Assembly (NCBI GenBank): GCA_963697525.1
Contig: OY969087.1
Coordinates: forward strand, 4,402,001 to 4,466,000
Direction: 5' to 3'
Source: Bradymonas sp963697525
Lineage (GTDB): Bacteria > Myxococcota_A > Bradymonadia > Bradymonadales > Bradymonadaceae
DNA: 64,000 nt
The position numbers and the translations under genes are program-made. The notes under the pieces were generated by a model. That model was not told the origin of the DNA. It did no database searches and saw nothing but the letters and a program-made list of their open reading frames with translations. Positions within the stretch are counted from its first letter, which is position 1; each line of letters opens with the position of its first letter. Of this stretch, positions 52,358 to 60,328 are shown in pieces.

Positions 52358-53713
52358 ATGCGCTACTTGCCGCATACTCTGGAAGATGTCGACGCCATGC
52401 TCGAAGCTATCGGCGTGGACTCGATCGATGACCTCTTCGCGCAGATTCCCGAGGAGTTTCGCCTCGATCGCAAGCTGAATCTGCCCGAGCCCAAAAGCGA
52501 GCTCGTCCTCGAGCGGCGCCTCGGCGAGTTGGCCGCCAAGAATACCGTCGCCGCCGGTGACGCCGTGTCCTTCCTGGGCGCGGGGATGTACAACCATCAC
52601 TCCCCGCACGCGCTGCAGCAATTGCTGTTGCGCGCCGAGTATTACACCTCGTACACGCCCTACCAGCCCGAGATCAGCCAGGGGACGACCAAGTCCATCT
52701 TCGAGTTCCAGTCGATGGTCTCCGAGCTGTTGGGCGTGCCCATCGCCAACGCCTCGATGTATGACGGCGCCCACGCCACCGCCGAGGCGGCCCTGATGGC
52801 CCAGCGGGTGGGGCGAAAGCGCGACAAGGTCTACGTGGCCGAGTCCGTCCACCCCGAGTACCGCACGGTCATCGAGACCTACCTGAGCCCGCAGGACGAC
52901 GCCTACCGCGAGTTTCCCATCGACTGGTCGACCGGCCAGATCTCGGTGGACAAGCTGGCGGACGCGGTCGAGGACCCCAAACAGACGGCCTGCATCGTCT
53001 TCCAGACGCCCAACTTCTTCGGGGTGATCGAGGATCCGCGCGCGCTCATCGAGTGGGCGCACGAGCACAAGATCCAGGTCGTCGCCTGCTTCAACGAGCC
53101 GCTGGCGTTTGCGCTGACCACCCCGCCGGGCCACTTCGGCGTGGATATCTGCGCCGGGGAGGGCACCAGCCTGGGCATTCCCGTGGGCTACGGCGGCCCG
53201 GCGCTGGGCATCTTCGGCTGTCGCGAAAAGCTCGTGCGCAAGATGCCCGGCCGGCTGGCCGGCTACACCGTCGACACCGAGGGGCGCGACGGCTACGTGC
53301 TCACCCTGTCGACGCGCGAGCAGCATATCCGCCGCGAGAAGGCCACCAGCAACATCTGCACCAACCAGGGGCTGATGGCGCTGGCGGCGGCCATCTACAT
53401 GAGCCTGATGGGCAAAGAGGGCATCCGCGAGCTCGCCGAGCTCAATATGTCGCGGGCGCAATACGCCCTGGACGTGCTCGAATCCACCGGGCGCGCCCGC
53501 CGGGTGTTTTCCGGCCCTATCTTCAACGAGTTCGTCGTCGAAACCCGCGCTCCCGCACGGGCCATCGTCGCCGAGGCCAGCGCCGACAACATCCTGCCCG
53601 GCCTCGACCTGGGCCGCATCGACCCGACCTGGAAGAACTACCTGCTGGTCGCGGTCACCGAGAAGACCACCCGCCACGAGATCGACCAGTTGGCCAGCTA
53701 CCTGGGCGCGTGA
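52358..53713 (+). CDS. gcvPA: Glycine dehydrogenase (decarboxylating) subunit 1
   Basis: N-terminal subunit of the two-subunit glycine dehydrogenase (P-protein), which decarboxylates glycine with PLP. 451 residues with RYLPHTLEDVDAML, FLGAGMYNHHSPHALQQLL, TPYQPEISQGTTKSIFEFQS, NASMYDGAHATAEAALMAQ and SNICTNQGLMALAAAIYMSLMG, the GcvPA pattern. The PLP-binding lysine belongs to the other subunit, GcvPB. AGGA lies 8 nt before ATG 52358. No gcvPB follows; the next genes are unrelated and AT-richer. Confidence 0.95.
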   Translation: MRYLPHTLEDVDAMLEAIGVDSIDDLFAQIPEEFRLDRKLNLPEPKSELVLERRLGELAAKNTVAAGDAVSFLGAGMYNHHSPHALQQLLLRAEYYTSYTPYQPEISQGTTKSIFEFQSMVSELLGVPIANASMYDGAHATAEAALMAQRVGRKRDKVYVAESVHPEYRTVIETYLSPQDDAYREFPIDWSTGQISVDKLADAVEDPKQTACIVFQTPNFFGVIEDPRALIEWAHEHKIQVVACFNEPLAFALTTPPGHFGVDICAGEGTSLGIPVGYGGPALGIFGCREKLVRKMPGRLAGYTVDTEGRDGYVLTLSTREQHIRREKATSNICTNQGLMALAAAIYMSLMGKEGIRELAELNMSRAQYALDVLESTGRARRVFSGPIFNEFVVETRAPARAIVAEASADNILPGLDLGRIDPTWKNYLLVAVTEKTTRHEIDQLASYLGA

Positions 53714-53856
53714 CGCGCGGCTGCTTCCAGCGACGCCAATCTCATTTGCCGTAGCTCGCCAAACTCGAACTTGCTAAGCTGGGTTTGGCTTGTCTCGGAC
53801 GTGCACAGATTTGGCACCGGGCCGGGTGATCCGTTTACCTTTCAGTGAGTTTTGCC

Positions 53857-54177
53857 ATGTTTCCCGAAACTCCGCGTTCCAAATGGACCTTCGAGCAACT
53901 TGAGAGAATCCTGACACCGGATGCACTCGATCTGCCGGAGCAACCAAACGTTGTGGCACTGAGGGCGGAGCCGTCCGAATTTGTCTCCGAAGATGCGCTG
54001 CGGATATGGGTCGTCGTGCCCGATTCAACGCCGGAAGATCTGTTGGACCTGGAACATCTTCGGCCAATTCGTGATGAGCTCGAGCAAGTATTTGAGGAAA
54101 ACGGCCTCGCCGTCATTCCAATGGCCAAGTTCCGCACAATTTCGGAATACGAGGAAGAGTCTGGGGAGGCGCTGTGA
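53857..54177 (+). CDS. Small acidic protein coupled to a HEPN-like gene
   Basis: 106 residues, acidic, not recognised. It starts MFPETPRSKWTFEQLERILT and then has VVALRAEPSEF, ALRIWVVVPDSTPEDLLDLE, PIRDELEQVFEENGLAVIPM and KFRTISEYEEESGEAL. The order strand-helix-strand with conserved-looking acidic residues resembles a degenerate nucleotidyltransferase-like or antitoxin fold, but no GSxxxGxxxxSD motif of MNT proteins is present. Its stop overlaps the next start (GTGA at 54174-54177). The gene lies in a roughly 50% GC island between gene-dense regions of higher GC. A GTG at 53845 would add four residues. Confidence 0.7.
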   Translation: MFPETPRSKWTFEQLERILTPDALDLPEQPNVVALRAEPSEFVSEDALRIWVVVPDSTPEDLLDLEHLRPIRDELEQVFEENGLAVIPMAKFRTISEYEEESGEAL

Positions 54178-54707
54178 GTGGTGCATCGACACTGCACACA
54201 CAACTTTTGCACCAGGCAAAACTTCTAGCGACAAAGGAACCGAAAAAACCGAGACAGGCTAGCCTTCGTCGCTCAATCTCCACGTCCTATTACGCGACTT
54301 TCCATTTCCTGATTTACCAGGCAACGCGCAAGGTTGTTGGAACTTCTCACGACCGAAAACCTCTTCGAGAGTTGCTCGCGCGAGCGTACAATCACGGAGA
54401 AATGCTCAGCGTCTGCAAGGCATTTCGAAGCGGTGTGCAGGGGCTTCCGAATGCCGTCAAGCGGGCTGTGCGTCCCCTGGCCATTCCACCCGAACTTCGC
54501 CGCATTGCCGACAACTTTGTGACTCTTCAAAACGAGCGTCATCAGGCAGATTACGACTTGAGCGCTACCTTTCGACGTCGGGATGCGTTGGAGGCGCACT
54601 CACTCGCCAGCGAATGCATTGGGATTTGGCCGAAAGTGAGCAGCGATCCCACGACTGATTTCTTCCTGATCGGTCTCTCTTCCTGGAAGCGGATCAGTCG
54701 GCGGTGA
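54174..54707 (+). CDS. HEPN-like protein, possible RNase toxin-type partner
   Basis: 177 residues, all-helical. The pattern LRRSISTSYYATFHFLIYQA (about 31-50) and NERHQADYDLS (R122, H123, D126, Y127) resembles HEPN-domain proteins, where an R-x4-6-H pair acts as an RNA-cleaving site; the exact spacing here (RH adjacent) is not the textbook motif. The GTG start (54174) overlaps the upstream stop as GTGA, and GGAGG lies 5 nt before it (54164-54168). The pair with the small acidic gene looks like a two-gene module. The lower G+C content suggests recent transfer. Confidence 0.65.
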   Translation: MSGASTLHTQLLHQAKLLATKEPKKPRQASLRRSISTSYYATFHFLIYQATRKVVGTSHDRKPLRELLARAYNHGEMLSVCKAFRSGVQGLPNAVKRAVRPLAIPPELRRIADNFVTLQNERHQADYDLSATFRRRDALEAHSLASECIGIWPKVSSDPTTDFFLIGLSSWKRISRR

Positions 54708-54735
54708 GTTCGACTACTAGGTCACCATGATGCAG

Positions 54736-55854
54736 TCAGTGGCCGTGGCGGAAGATGCGCAGCCCGCGCAGGCCTCCGGTCGACAGATCCAGCAAGAATC
54801 CGAAGCTGATGTGGATGAGCCCGTCCTCGTCTTTCATGCCCTCGGGGGGGTTGAGAAACGGGCCGGCTTCGCGCACGGCGCGCACCGCCTCCTTGTCGTA
54901 GAAGTCCAGCCCGCTGGGCTTGGAGACGTAGATCGTGCGGATGGAGCCGTCGCTGTTGAGAGTGATCTCCAGGTTGGTAAACCGGTCTTTGACCCCGTAG
55001 ACCTTCCCGTAGGGGTCGCGACGGCGGTACTCCTCGCCGGGCGACCACTGCTGGGCGACCTGCTCCTTGAGTCGCTCCATGAACGACCAGTAGCGTGAGC
55101 GCTTGCGGTTGAGCAGCGTCTTGTCGCCCTCGGGCACGTTTTTGAGGTAGTCGATCTGGCCGCCGCCCATGGCAATGGGGGCGTTTTGCAGCGAGGGAAA
55201 CAGCTTCTGGGGGTTGACGTGCTTGCCGGAGTTGGGCTTGGAGACGATGCCTTGCTCAGCGGTGGCGGGCTGGTCGACGTCGACCGATTTTTTGTGCTGG
55301 TCGGCGGCCTTGTCTTTGGAGGGCTCGGCGTTGGCCTGCCGGTGGGGCGTGGACTTGGGGCGCCGCTCGATGGGCGGGGTCTTGTCGATGGTGTCGGGGT
55401 GGTGCTGGGGGCGCTGGGCGCGCGTCACGCTCCGGGCGCCGGGGTGGCTGGGGCCGGCCGCGCCGGGCGTATTGTCCCGCCCGGGCGTGTGGTGGACCAT
55501 CTGGTGGTCGGTCTTGGAGTCGTAGCGGTCGCGAAACCGGGCCTTGTCGGGCCGCTTCTCGTGCTCGGGCGCGGGCATGCTGATGAACTGGCCGAGCTGA
55601 TCTTCGTGTTGCTTTTTCTTCTTCTTTTTCTTTTCGGCGTCCTCGTCGACCACCGTCAGCGAGAAGGCGCGGTTGGCGTCGAATTTGGTGGGTTTGAGCC
55701 GACGGTGGTCCTTGAGCAAGGGCGGCACGAACAGCAGCAGCGGGATGTGCACGGCGAGGGACACCAGCAGGGCCGCGAGCACGGTTTTACGCGCGCTGCG
55801 GTTTCGCGGAAGCTCGAAGGGCTCGTCGCCCGACTGGCGCATGGTCGCTGGCAT
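54736..55854 (-). CDS. TonB-family energy-transduction protein
   Basis: 372 residues: one N-terminal transmembrane segment (TVLAALLVSLAVHIPLLLFVPPLL, about 24-47), then a very charged, Lys/Gln/His/Pro-rich periplasmic linker (about 60-240, with EKKKKKKKQHEDQ and many Pro/Arg/His), then the C-terminal TonB fold (YWSFMERLKEQVAQQW, ITLNSDGSIRTIYVSKPSG, FYDKEAVRAVREAGPFLNPP), which contacts outer-membrane receptors. TonB-like proteins couple the proton gradient to outer-membrane transport. It is divergent from pgi. ATG 55854 was chosen, with no Shine-Dalgarno; ATG 55842 is also possible. Confidence 0.85.
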   Translation of the reverse strand: MPATMRQSGDEPFELPRNRSARKTVLAALLVSLAVHIPLLLFVPPLLKDHRRLKPTKFDANRAFSLTVVDEDAEKKKKKKKQHEDQLGQFISMPAPEHEKRPDKARFRDRYDSKTDHQMVHHTPGRDNTPGAAGPSHPGARSVTRAQRPQHHPDTIDKTPPIERRPKSTPHRQANAEPSKDKAADQHKKSVDVDQPATAEQGIVSKPNSGKHVNPQKLFPSLQNAPIAMGGGQIDYLKNVPEGDKTLLNRKRSRYWSFMERLKEQVAQQWSPGEEYRRRDPYGKVYGVKDRFTNLEITLNSDGSIRTIYVSKPSGLDFYDKEAVRAVREAGPFLNPPEGMKDEDGLIHISFGFLLDLSTGGLRGLRIFRHGH

Positions 55855-55953
55855 GGAGAGTGCGTGCGGGACCCGAATGATCAGATGGCAATCGTAGCAT
55901 TTTCAAAGGTAGGAACAATGCCGCGTACACAAATCATCCACCGCGCCCGCTGC

Positions 55954-55984
55954 TTGCTTGATGCGTGGGCGCGGGGACTATAGT
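55954..55984 (+). promoter_or_regulatory. Candidate promoter upstream of pgi
   Basis: TTGCTT (55954-55959) and a good -10, TATAGT (55979-55984), are 19 nt apart. A closer -35 (TTGATG, 55958-55963) would leave only 15 nt. Motif matching only. Confidence 0.3.
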
Positions 55985-56051
55985 TTAGCGCCACACCAAC
56001 GAGTCTGTGGACGCGCGCCCCATAACACGAATACCTGCTGGAGGAGCAATC

Positions 56052-57425
56052 ATGACGCTACGCTACGACGCTTCGGGCCTGAAGCCCTCGGTCATTGGAG
56101 ACACCCTGGGCGTCTCCGACGACGCCCGCCATCAATTGGACCAACGGTTGGGCGACGCGCTCGACGGGGTGCTCGCCGCCCACGAGCGCGGCGAGCTCGG
56201 GTTTATCGACTGCCCGGACGAGGACGCGAGCACCTATGTCGACTGGGCCGACCAGAAGCGGCGCCAGGGGTTTACCGACCAGGTGGTCATCGGCATCGGC
56301 GGGTCGAGCCTGGGGGCACGTGCGGTCTACGAGTCGATGGCCGCGCGGCCCGACGCCGGGCTTCGCACCCACTTCGCCGAGAACGTCGATCCGGTGGGCG
56401 CGGCCCAGTTGTTCGACGGACTCGACTTCCAGACGACCGTGTTCGTGGTGGTCACCAAGTCGGGCTCGACCGTCGAGACGATGACCAAGTTTTGGTACGC
56501 CTGGGACCGCGCGCTCGACGAGGTCGGCGCCGACCAGGCCGCCGAGCACTTCGTGGCGATCACCGGGCCGGACAACGCCGGGCTTCGCGCCATCGCCGAT
56601 GAGCACGGCTTCGACTCCTTCGAGGTGCCGCCCAACGTCGGCGGGCGCTTCAGCGTGCTCACCGCGGTGGGGCTGGTGCCGCTGGCGCTGGCCGGCTACG
56701 ACGTCGAAGGCCTGCTCGCCGGGGCGCGCCGGGCGCGCGATGCGGCGCGTCGGCGCGACGTGCGCGACAACACGCTGCTGGAGGTGTCGGCGGATCTGTT
56801 CACGCTGTACCAGCGCGGCGTCGATCAGCTCGTCATGATGGCCTACAGCGACCAGTTGCTCGCCATGGCCGACTGGTTTCGCCAGTTGTGGGCGGAGAGC
56901 CTGGGCAAGGCGAAAAATCGCCAGGGCGAGGAGGTCCACGTGGGCATGACGCCGATCAAGGCGCTCGGGGCGATCGATCAGCACAGCCAGGCCCAACTGT
57001 ATATGGAGGGGCCGGCGGACAAGCACGTGGTGTTCCTGGAGGTCGCCTCCTTCGAGCGCGATCTGCGCATTCCCGAGCGCGCGGGGCTGCCCGACAGCCT
57101 GGGGCACCTGGCCGGCAAGTCCATGAGCGACATCTTCCACGCCGAGTTGCAGGGCACGCGGCGCGCCCTGCAGGAAGCCGGGCGGCCCACCAGCACCTGG
57201 CGCTTCGACGCCGTCTCGGCGGGCGATGTGGGCGCGTTCATCTTCGCCTGGGAGTTTGTCACCGCCATCGTCGGCGAGCTGCTCGACATCAACGCCTTCG
57301 ACCAGCCCGGCGTGGAGCTGGGCAAAAAGATCGCCCACGGGCTGTTGGGCCGCGCCGGCTTCGAGAAGTGGGCCGAGATGGCCCGCGGCGGAGCCGGGCA
57401 GGGCGAGGGTGATGCGATCGGGTGA
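56052..57425 (+). CDS. pgi: Glucose-6-phosphate isomerase
   Basis: Interconverts glucose-6-phosphate and fructose-6-phosphate. 457 residues with VVIGIGGSSLGARAVYES, VVVTKSGSTVETM, GGRFSVLTAVGLVPLALAG, and IKALGAIDQHSQAQLYMEG, all PGI signatures. The catalytic Glu and His/Lys positions lie in these blocks. GAGGAG lies 6 nt before ATG 56052. It is near pyk on the opposite strand; the two glycolytic genes bracket the diguanylate cyclase. The C-terminal Gly/Ala-rich tail is extra. Confidence 0.95.
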   Translation: MTLRYDASGLKPSVIGDTLGVSDDARHQLDQRLGDALDGVLAAHERGELGFIDCPDEDASTYVDWADQKRRQGFTDQVVIGIGGSSLGARAVYESMAARPDAGLRTHFAENVDPVGAAQLFDGLDFQTTVFVVVTKSGSTVETMTKFWYAWDRALDEVGADQAAEHFVAITGPDNAGLRAIADEHGFDSFEVPPNVGGRFSVLTAVGLVPLALAGYDVEGLLAGARRARDAARRRDVRDNTLLEVSADLFTLYQRGVDQLVMMAYSDQLLAMADWFRQLWAESLGKAKNRQGEEVHVGMTPIKALGAIDQHSQAQLYMEGPADKHVVFLEVASFERDLRIPERAGLPDSLGHLAGKSMSDIFHAELQGTRRALQEAGRPTSTWRFDAVSAGDVGAFIFAWEFVTAIVGELLDINAFDQPGVELGKKIAHGLLGRAGFEKWAEMARGGAGQGEGDAIG

Positions 57426-57523
57426 TCGCCGGGGTGCACGGTCCCGCGCGCCCGGTCGTCGGCGCGGCGGGTCCTGCAAAACGATCAAAAGCGCCGAAAA
57501 CCCTGCGTGGCGCCGAGAAAGCT

Positions 57524-57552
57524 TTGCAATTGTGACGATTCTCTGATTTAAT
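57524..57552 (+). promoter_or_regulatory. Candidate promoter for the diguanylate cyclase
   Basis: TTGCAA (57524-57529), a 17-nt spacer and TTTAAT (57547-57552) make a reasonable sigma-70-type match, leaving a 5' leader of about 125 nt with a hairpin-prone GCGGACCCCCTTTCGGG stretch. Motif matching only. Confidence 0.35.
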
Positions 57553-57683
57553 CGTGAGTGACAAGCATCCTTGGCAAAATTTTTGAATGCCCGTTTGGTG
57601 AGCCGCGGACCCCCTTTCGGGTGTAATTCGCGGGAGGACCGTGGCGTCTGGAGCGCAGTAGGACTGTCATCCGAGAGCGGAAG

Positions 57684-58603
57684 ATGGGCAACGACAGTAC
57701 CGTAGTCACAGTCATAAACAAGCCTCCGAAGCGGGATTCGTCCGGCCAAGAGGCTTGCCTTGTCGTGATCAACGGGGTCGATCTAGGCAAAAAATACAGC
57801 CTCGCCCAGTCGGCGACGGTCATCGGGCGCTCGAGCAAGGTCGACATTCAGATCGACGAAGACGCCATCTCGCGCAGCCACGCCATCATCGACAATCTGG
57901 GCGACAGCTTCATGGTGCGCGACCTGGACTCGACCAATGGCACCTACGTCAACGACCATCCCATCCGCCAGAAGACCCTCATCGACGGCGATCAGGTCAA
58001 GATCGGGCGCACCATCTTCAAATTTCTGACCGGCAGCAACATTGAGGCGTCCTACCACGACGAGATCTATCGTCTGACGACCACCGATGGGCTCACCCAG
58101 GTGTACAACAAGCGCTATTTTCTCAAGGAGATGGAGCGCGAGATGAGCCGGTCGCTGCGCTACGATCGCGACCTGTCGCTGATCATGTGCGACATCGACC
58201 ATTTCAAGGCGATCAACGACACCTACGGCCACCTCGCCGGCGACTACGTGCTCAAGCAGGTCGCCCAGCGCGTGGTCGGCCATATTCGCCGCGACGACGT
58301 CTTCGCGCGCTACGGCGGCGAGGAGTTCATCATCCTGCTGCCCGAGATCACCAAGGTGCAGGCGGTGCGCATCGCCGAGAAGATCCGCAAGCTCATCGAG
58401 GCCGAGCCGTTCAAATTCGACGGCGTGTCCATCCCGGTGACTCTGTCGCTGGGTGTGGCCGATCTGGCGGAGTACTCGCGCCACGTCGAGCTTCCCCGCC
58501 CAACCAGACTGCCGACATCAACTGCTTCGCGTTCATCAAGCTCGCCGACGACCGGCTGTACGCCGCCAAAGAGGGTGGGCGCAACCGCGTGGTCGGCGAC
58601 TAG
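57684..58603 (+). CDS. FHA-GGDEF diguanylate cyclase, with a one-base frameshift
   Basis: Makes c-di-GMP from two GTP. An FHA domain (about 40-95) has VIGRSSKVDIQI, ISRSHAIID and DSTNGTYVN, which binds phosphothreonine. The GGDEF domain (about 130-end) has the active site GGEEF (211-215) with an I-site RRDD (202-205) five residues before it, so feedback inhibition by c-di-GMP is expected. At about 58494 the frame changes: as written it runs into unrelated sequence to a stop at 58640. The expected C-terminus (FIKLADDRLYAAKEGGRNRV) is intact one frame over and ends at 58603. Adding one C to the CCCC run (58494-58497) repairs it. FHA suggests a link to the Ser/Thr kinases. Confidence 0.9.
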
Positions 58604-58640
58604 CCTCACTCCCCACGAAGGAACCGCGAAAGGCGTCTGA

Positions 58641-58709
58641 ACCGCAAAGACGCAAAGACGCAAAGCTTACAAAAATAAGCAGTTCTTTGCGCCTCTGCGC
58701 CTTTGCGGT
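58641..58709. repeat. Dispersed palindrome, family B, copy 2
   Basis: ACCGCAAAG (58641-58649) pairs with CTTTGCGGT (58701-58709) and GACGCAAAG-type units fill the stem arms, like the copy at 20639-20715. It lies between the convergent diguanylate cyclase and pyk genes, where it may also work as a terminator. Confidence 0.8.
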
Positions 58710-58767
58710 GAAAAATGTGGTTCGCCGTCGTTGTTCTCGCCGCGACCACTGTGGTGAATCGAGGCGT

Positions 58768-60183
58768 TTATGGAATCCGGTGGAATTTAATCAGGTTGGT
58801 CTCCGAGCCGGCGCCCGCCGGTGAGCCCATCACCACGATGATCTCGTCGCCCGACTGCGCGCCGCGCTCGGTGATCATGAGCTTTTCGACGCGGTGCAAG
58901 ATGGAGTCGGTGTCCTTGAGCATGTCGATCTCGTAGGGTTCCACGCCCCAGAACATACCCAACTGATTGTACACCCGCGGGTTGGGGGTGCACGCCACGA
59001 TGGCCTTGGTGGGCCGGTAGGTCATCATCAAGCGGGCGGTCGAGCCCGACTCGGTGAACACGACGATGGCGTCGACGTTGAGCTCGTCGGCGGCGATGGT
59101 CGCCGCCTTGGCCACCGCGTTGGGGAAGGTCTTGAGGTGGCGGATGAACTCGGGGGCGCGGTGGCTGTAGGGGCCACGGCCGCGCTCGACCTCTTCGACG
59201 ATGCTGGCCATCATCTGCACGGTGCGCACCGGGTATTTGCCGGCGGCGGTCTCGCCGGAGAGCATCACCGCGTCGGTGCCGTCGAGGATGGCGTTGGCCA
59301 CGTCGGAGGCCTCCGCGCGGGTCGGGCGGGGGTGCTCGGTCATGGACTCGAGCATCTGGGTGGCCGTGATCGACAGCCGGCCCATCTCGTTGGCCATCTG
59401 GATGGCCCGCTTCTGGATCAGCGGCACCTTCTGGGGCGGCAGCTCCACGCCCAGGTCGCCGCGGGCGATCATGATGCCGTCGCTGACCGAGATGATGTCC
59501 TCGAGCTCGTTGATCGCCTGGGGCTTCTCGATCTTGGAGATGATCTTGATCGGATGGGTCTGCTGGGGAATCAGCGCGTGCAACTGGTGGATGTCCAGCG
59601 CCGAGCGCACGAAGCTCAGCGCGATGTAGTCGACGCCCAGCTCCAGGCCGAACTCCAGGTCTTCTTTGTCCTTGGGGGTCATGCTCGGCGCCGAGACCGC
59701 CGCGGTGGGCAGGTTGATGCCCTTATTGTCCTTGAGCAGCCCGCCGATCTGCACGACCGTGCGCACGTCGGTCTCGGTGACGTCGACCGCCTCGAGGCGG
59801 ATGAGCCCGTCGTCGAGCAGCAGCACGTCGCCCACGTCGACGTCGCGGGTCAACTCCTTGTAGGTCGTGCCCACCCGCTCCTGGTCGCCGTCGATGTCCT
59901 CGACGGTGATGACGAACTCGTCGCCCTCGGCGAGCTCGACGGGGCCATCGGCGAATTTGCCCACCCGAATCTTGGGCCCCTGCAGGTCCTGGAGGATGGA
60001 CACCGGGCGGTTGAGGTCGCGGGAGACCTCGCGCACGGTGTCGTACATCTTGCGATGATATTCGTGGGTGCCGTGGGAGAAGTTGAGCCGGGCGACGTTC
60101 ATGCCCGCCAAAATCATCTCTTCGATGGTCTCCGCCGAAGCGGAGGCCGGCCCCAGGGTGCAAACAATCTTGGCGCGTCTCAT
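58768..60183 (-). CDS. pyk: Pyruvate kinase
   Basis: Last step of glycolysis. 471 residues: RRAKIVCTLGPAS at the start, GMNVARLNFSHGTHEYH, DLQGPKIRVGKF, IISKIEKPQAINELEDII with catalytic Lys, MIARGDLGVELPPQKVP, and the C-terminal allosteric domain (ITERGAQSGDEIIVVMGSPAG). Length is normal. ATG 60183 gives the standard start. The stop is TAA 58768-58770. It is convergent with the diguanylate cyclase, with a family-B palindrome between them. Confidence 0.95.
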   Translation of the reverse strand: MRRAKIVCTLGPASASAETIEEMILAGMNVARLNFSHGTHEYHRKMYDTVREVSRDLNRPVSILQDLQGPKIRVGKFADGPVELAEGDEFVITVEDIDGDQERVGTTYKELTRDVDVGDVLLLDDGLIRLEAVDVTETDVRTVVQIGGLLKDNKGINLPTAAVSAPSMTPKDKEDLEFGLELGVDYIALSFVRSALDIHQLHALIPQQTHPIKIISKIEKPQAINELEDIISVSDGIMIARGDLGVELPPQKVPLIQKRAIQMANEMGRLSITATQMLESMTEHPRPTRAEASDVANAILDGTDAVMLSGETAAGKYPVRTVQMMASIVEEVERGRGPYSHRAPEFIRHLKTFPNAVAKAATIAADELNVDAIVVFTESGSTARLMMTYRPTKAIVACTPNPRVYNQLGMFWGVEPYEIDMLKDTDSILHRVEKLMITERGAQSGDEIIVVMGSPAGAGSETNLIKFHRIP

Positions 60184-60328
60184 ATCTTTGGTCTCACGAG
60201 AGCACGGACAATCTCACGCGACGGGCATCGCCCACCAGCGCGGGCTGCGTCGGACAAAGGTACACATTACTATTTTGGACGCAGCATGCGGATATCAACC
60301 ACGGCATACCACAAAGTGGTCGGGAAGG

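Noticed and set aside
57575..57590. A sigma-54 promoter before the diguanylate cyclase (TTGGCAAAATTTTTGAAT)
   Set aside because: The GG-N10-GC spacing is not met; the downstream half lacks GC.
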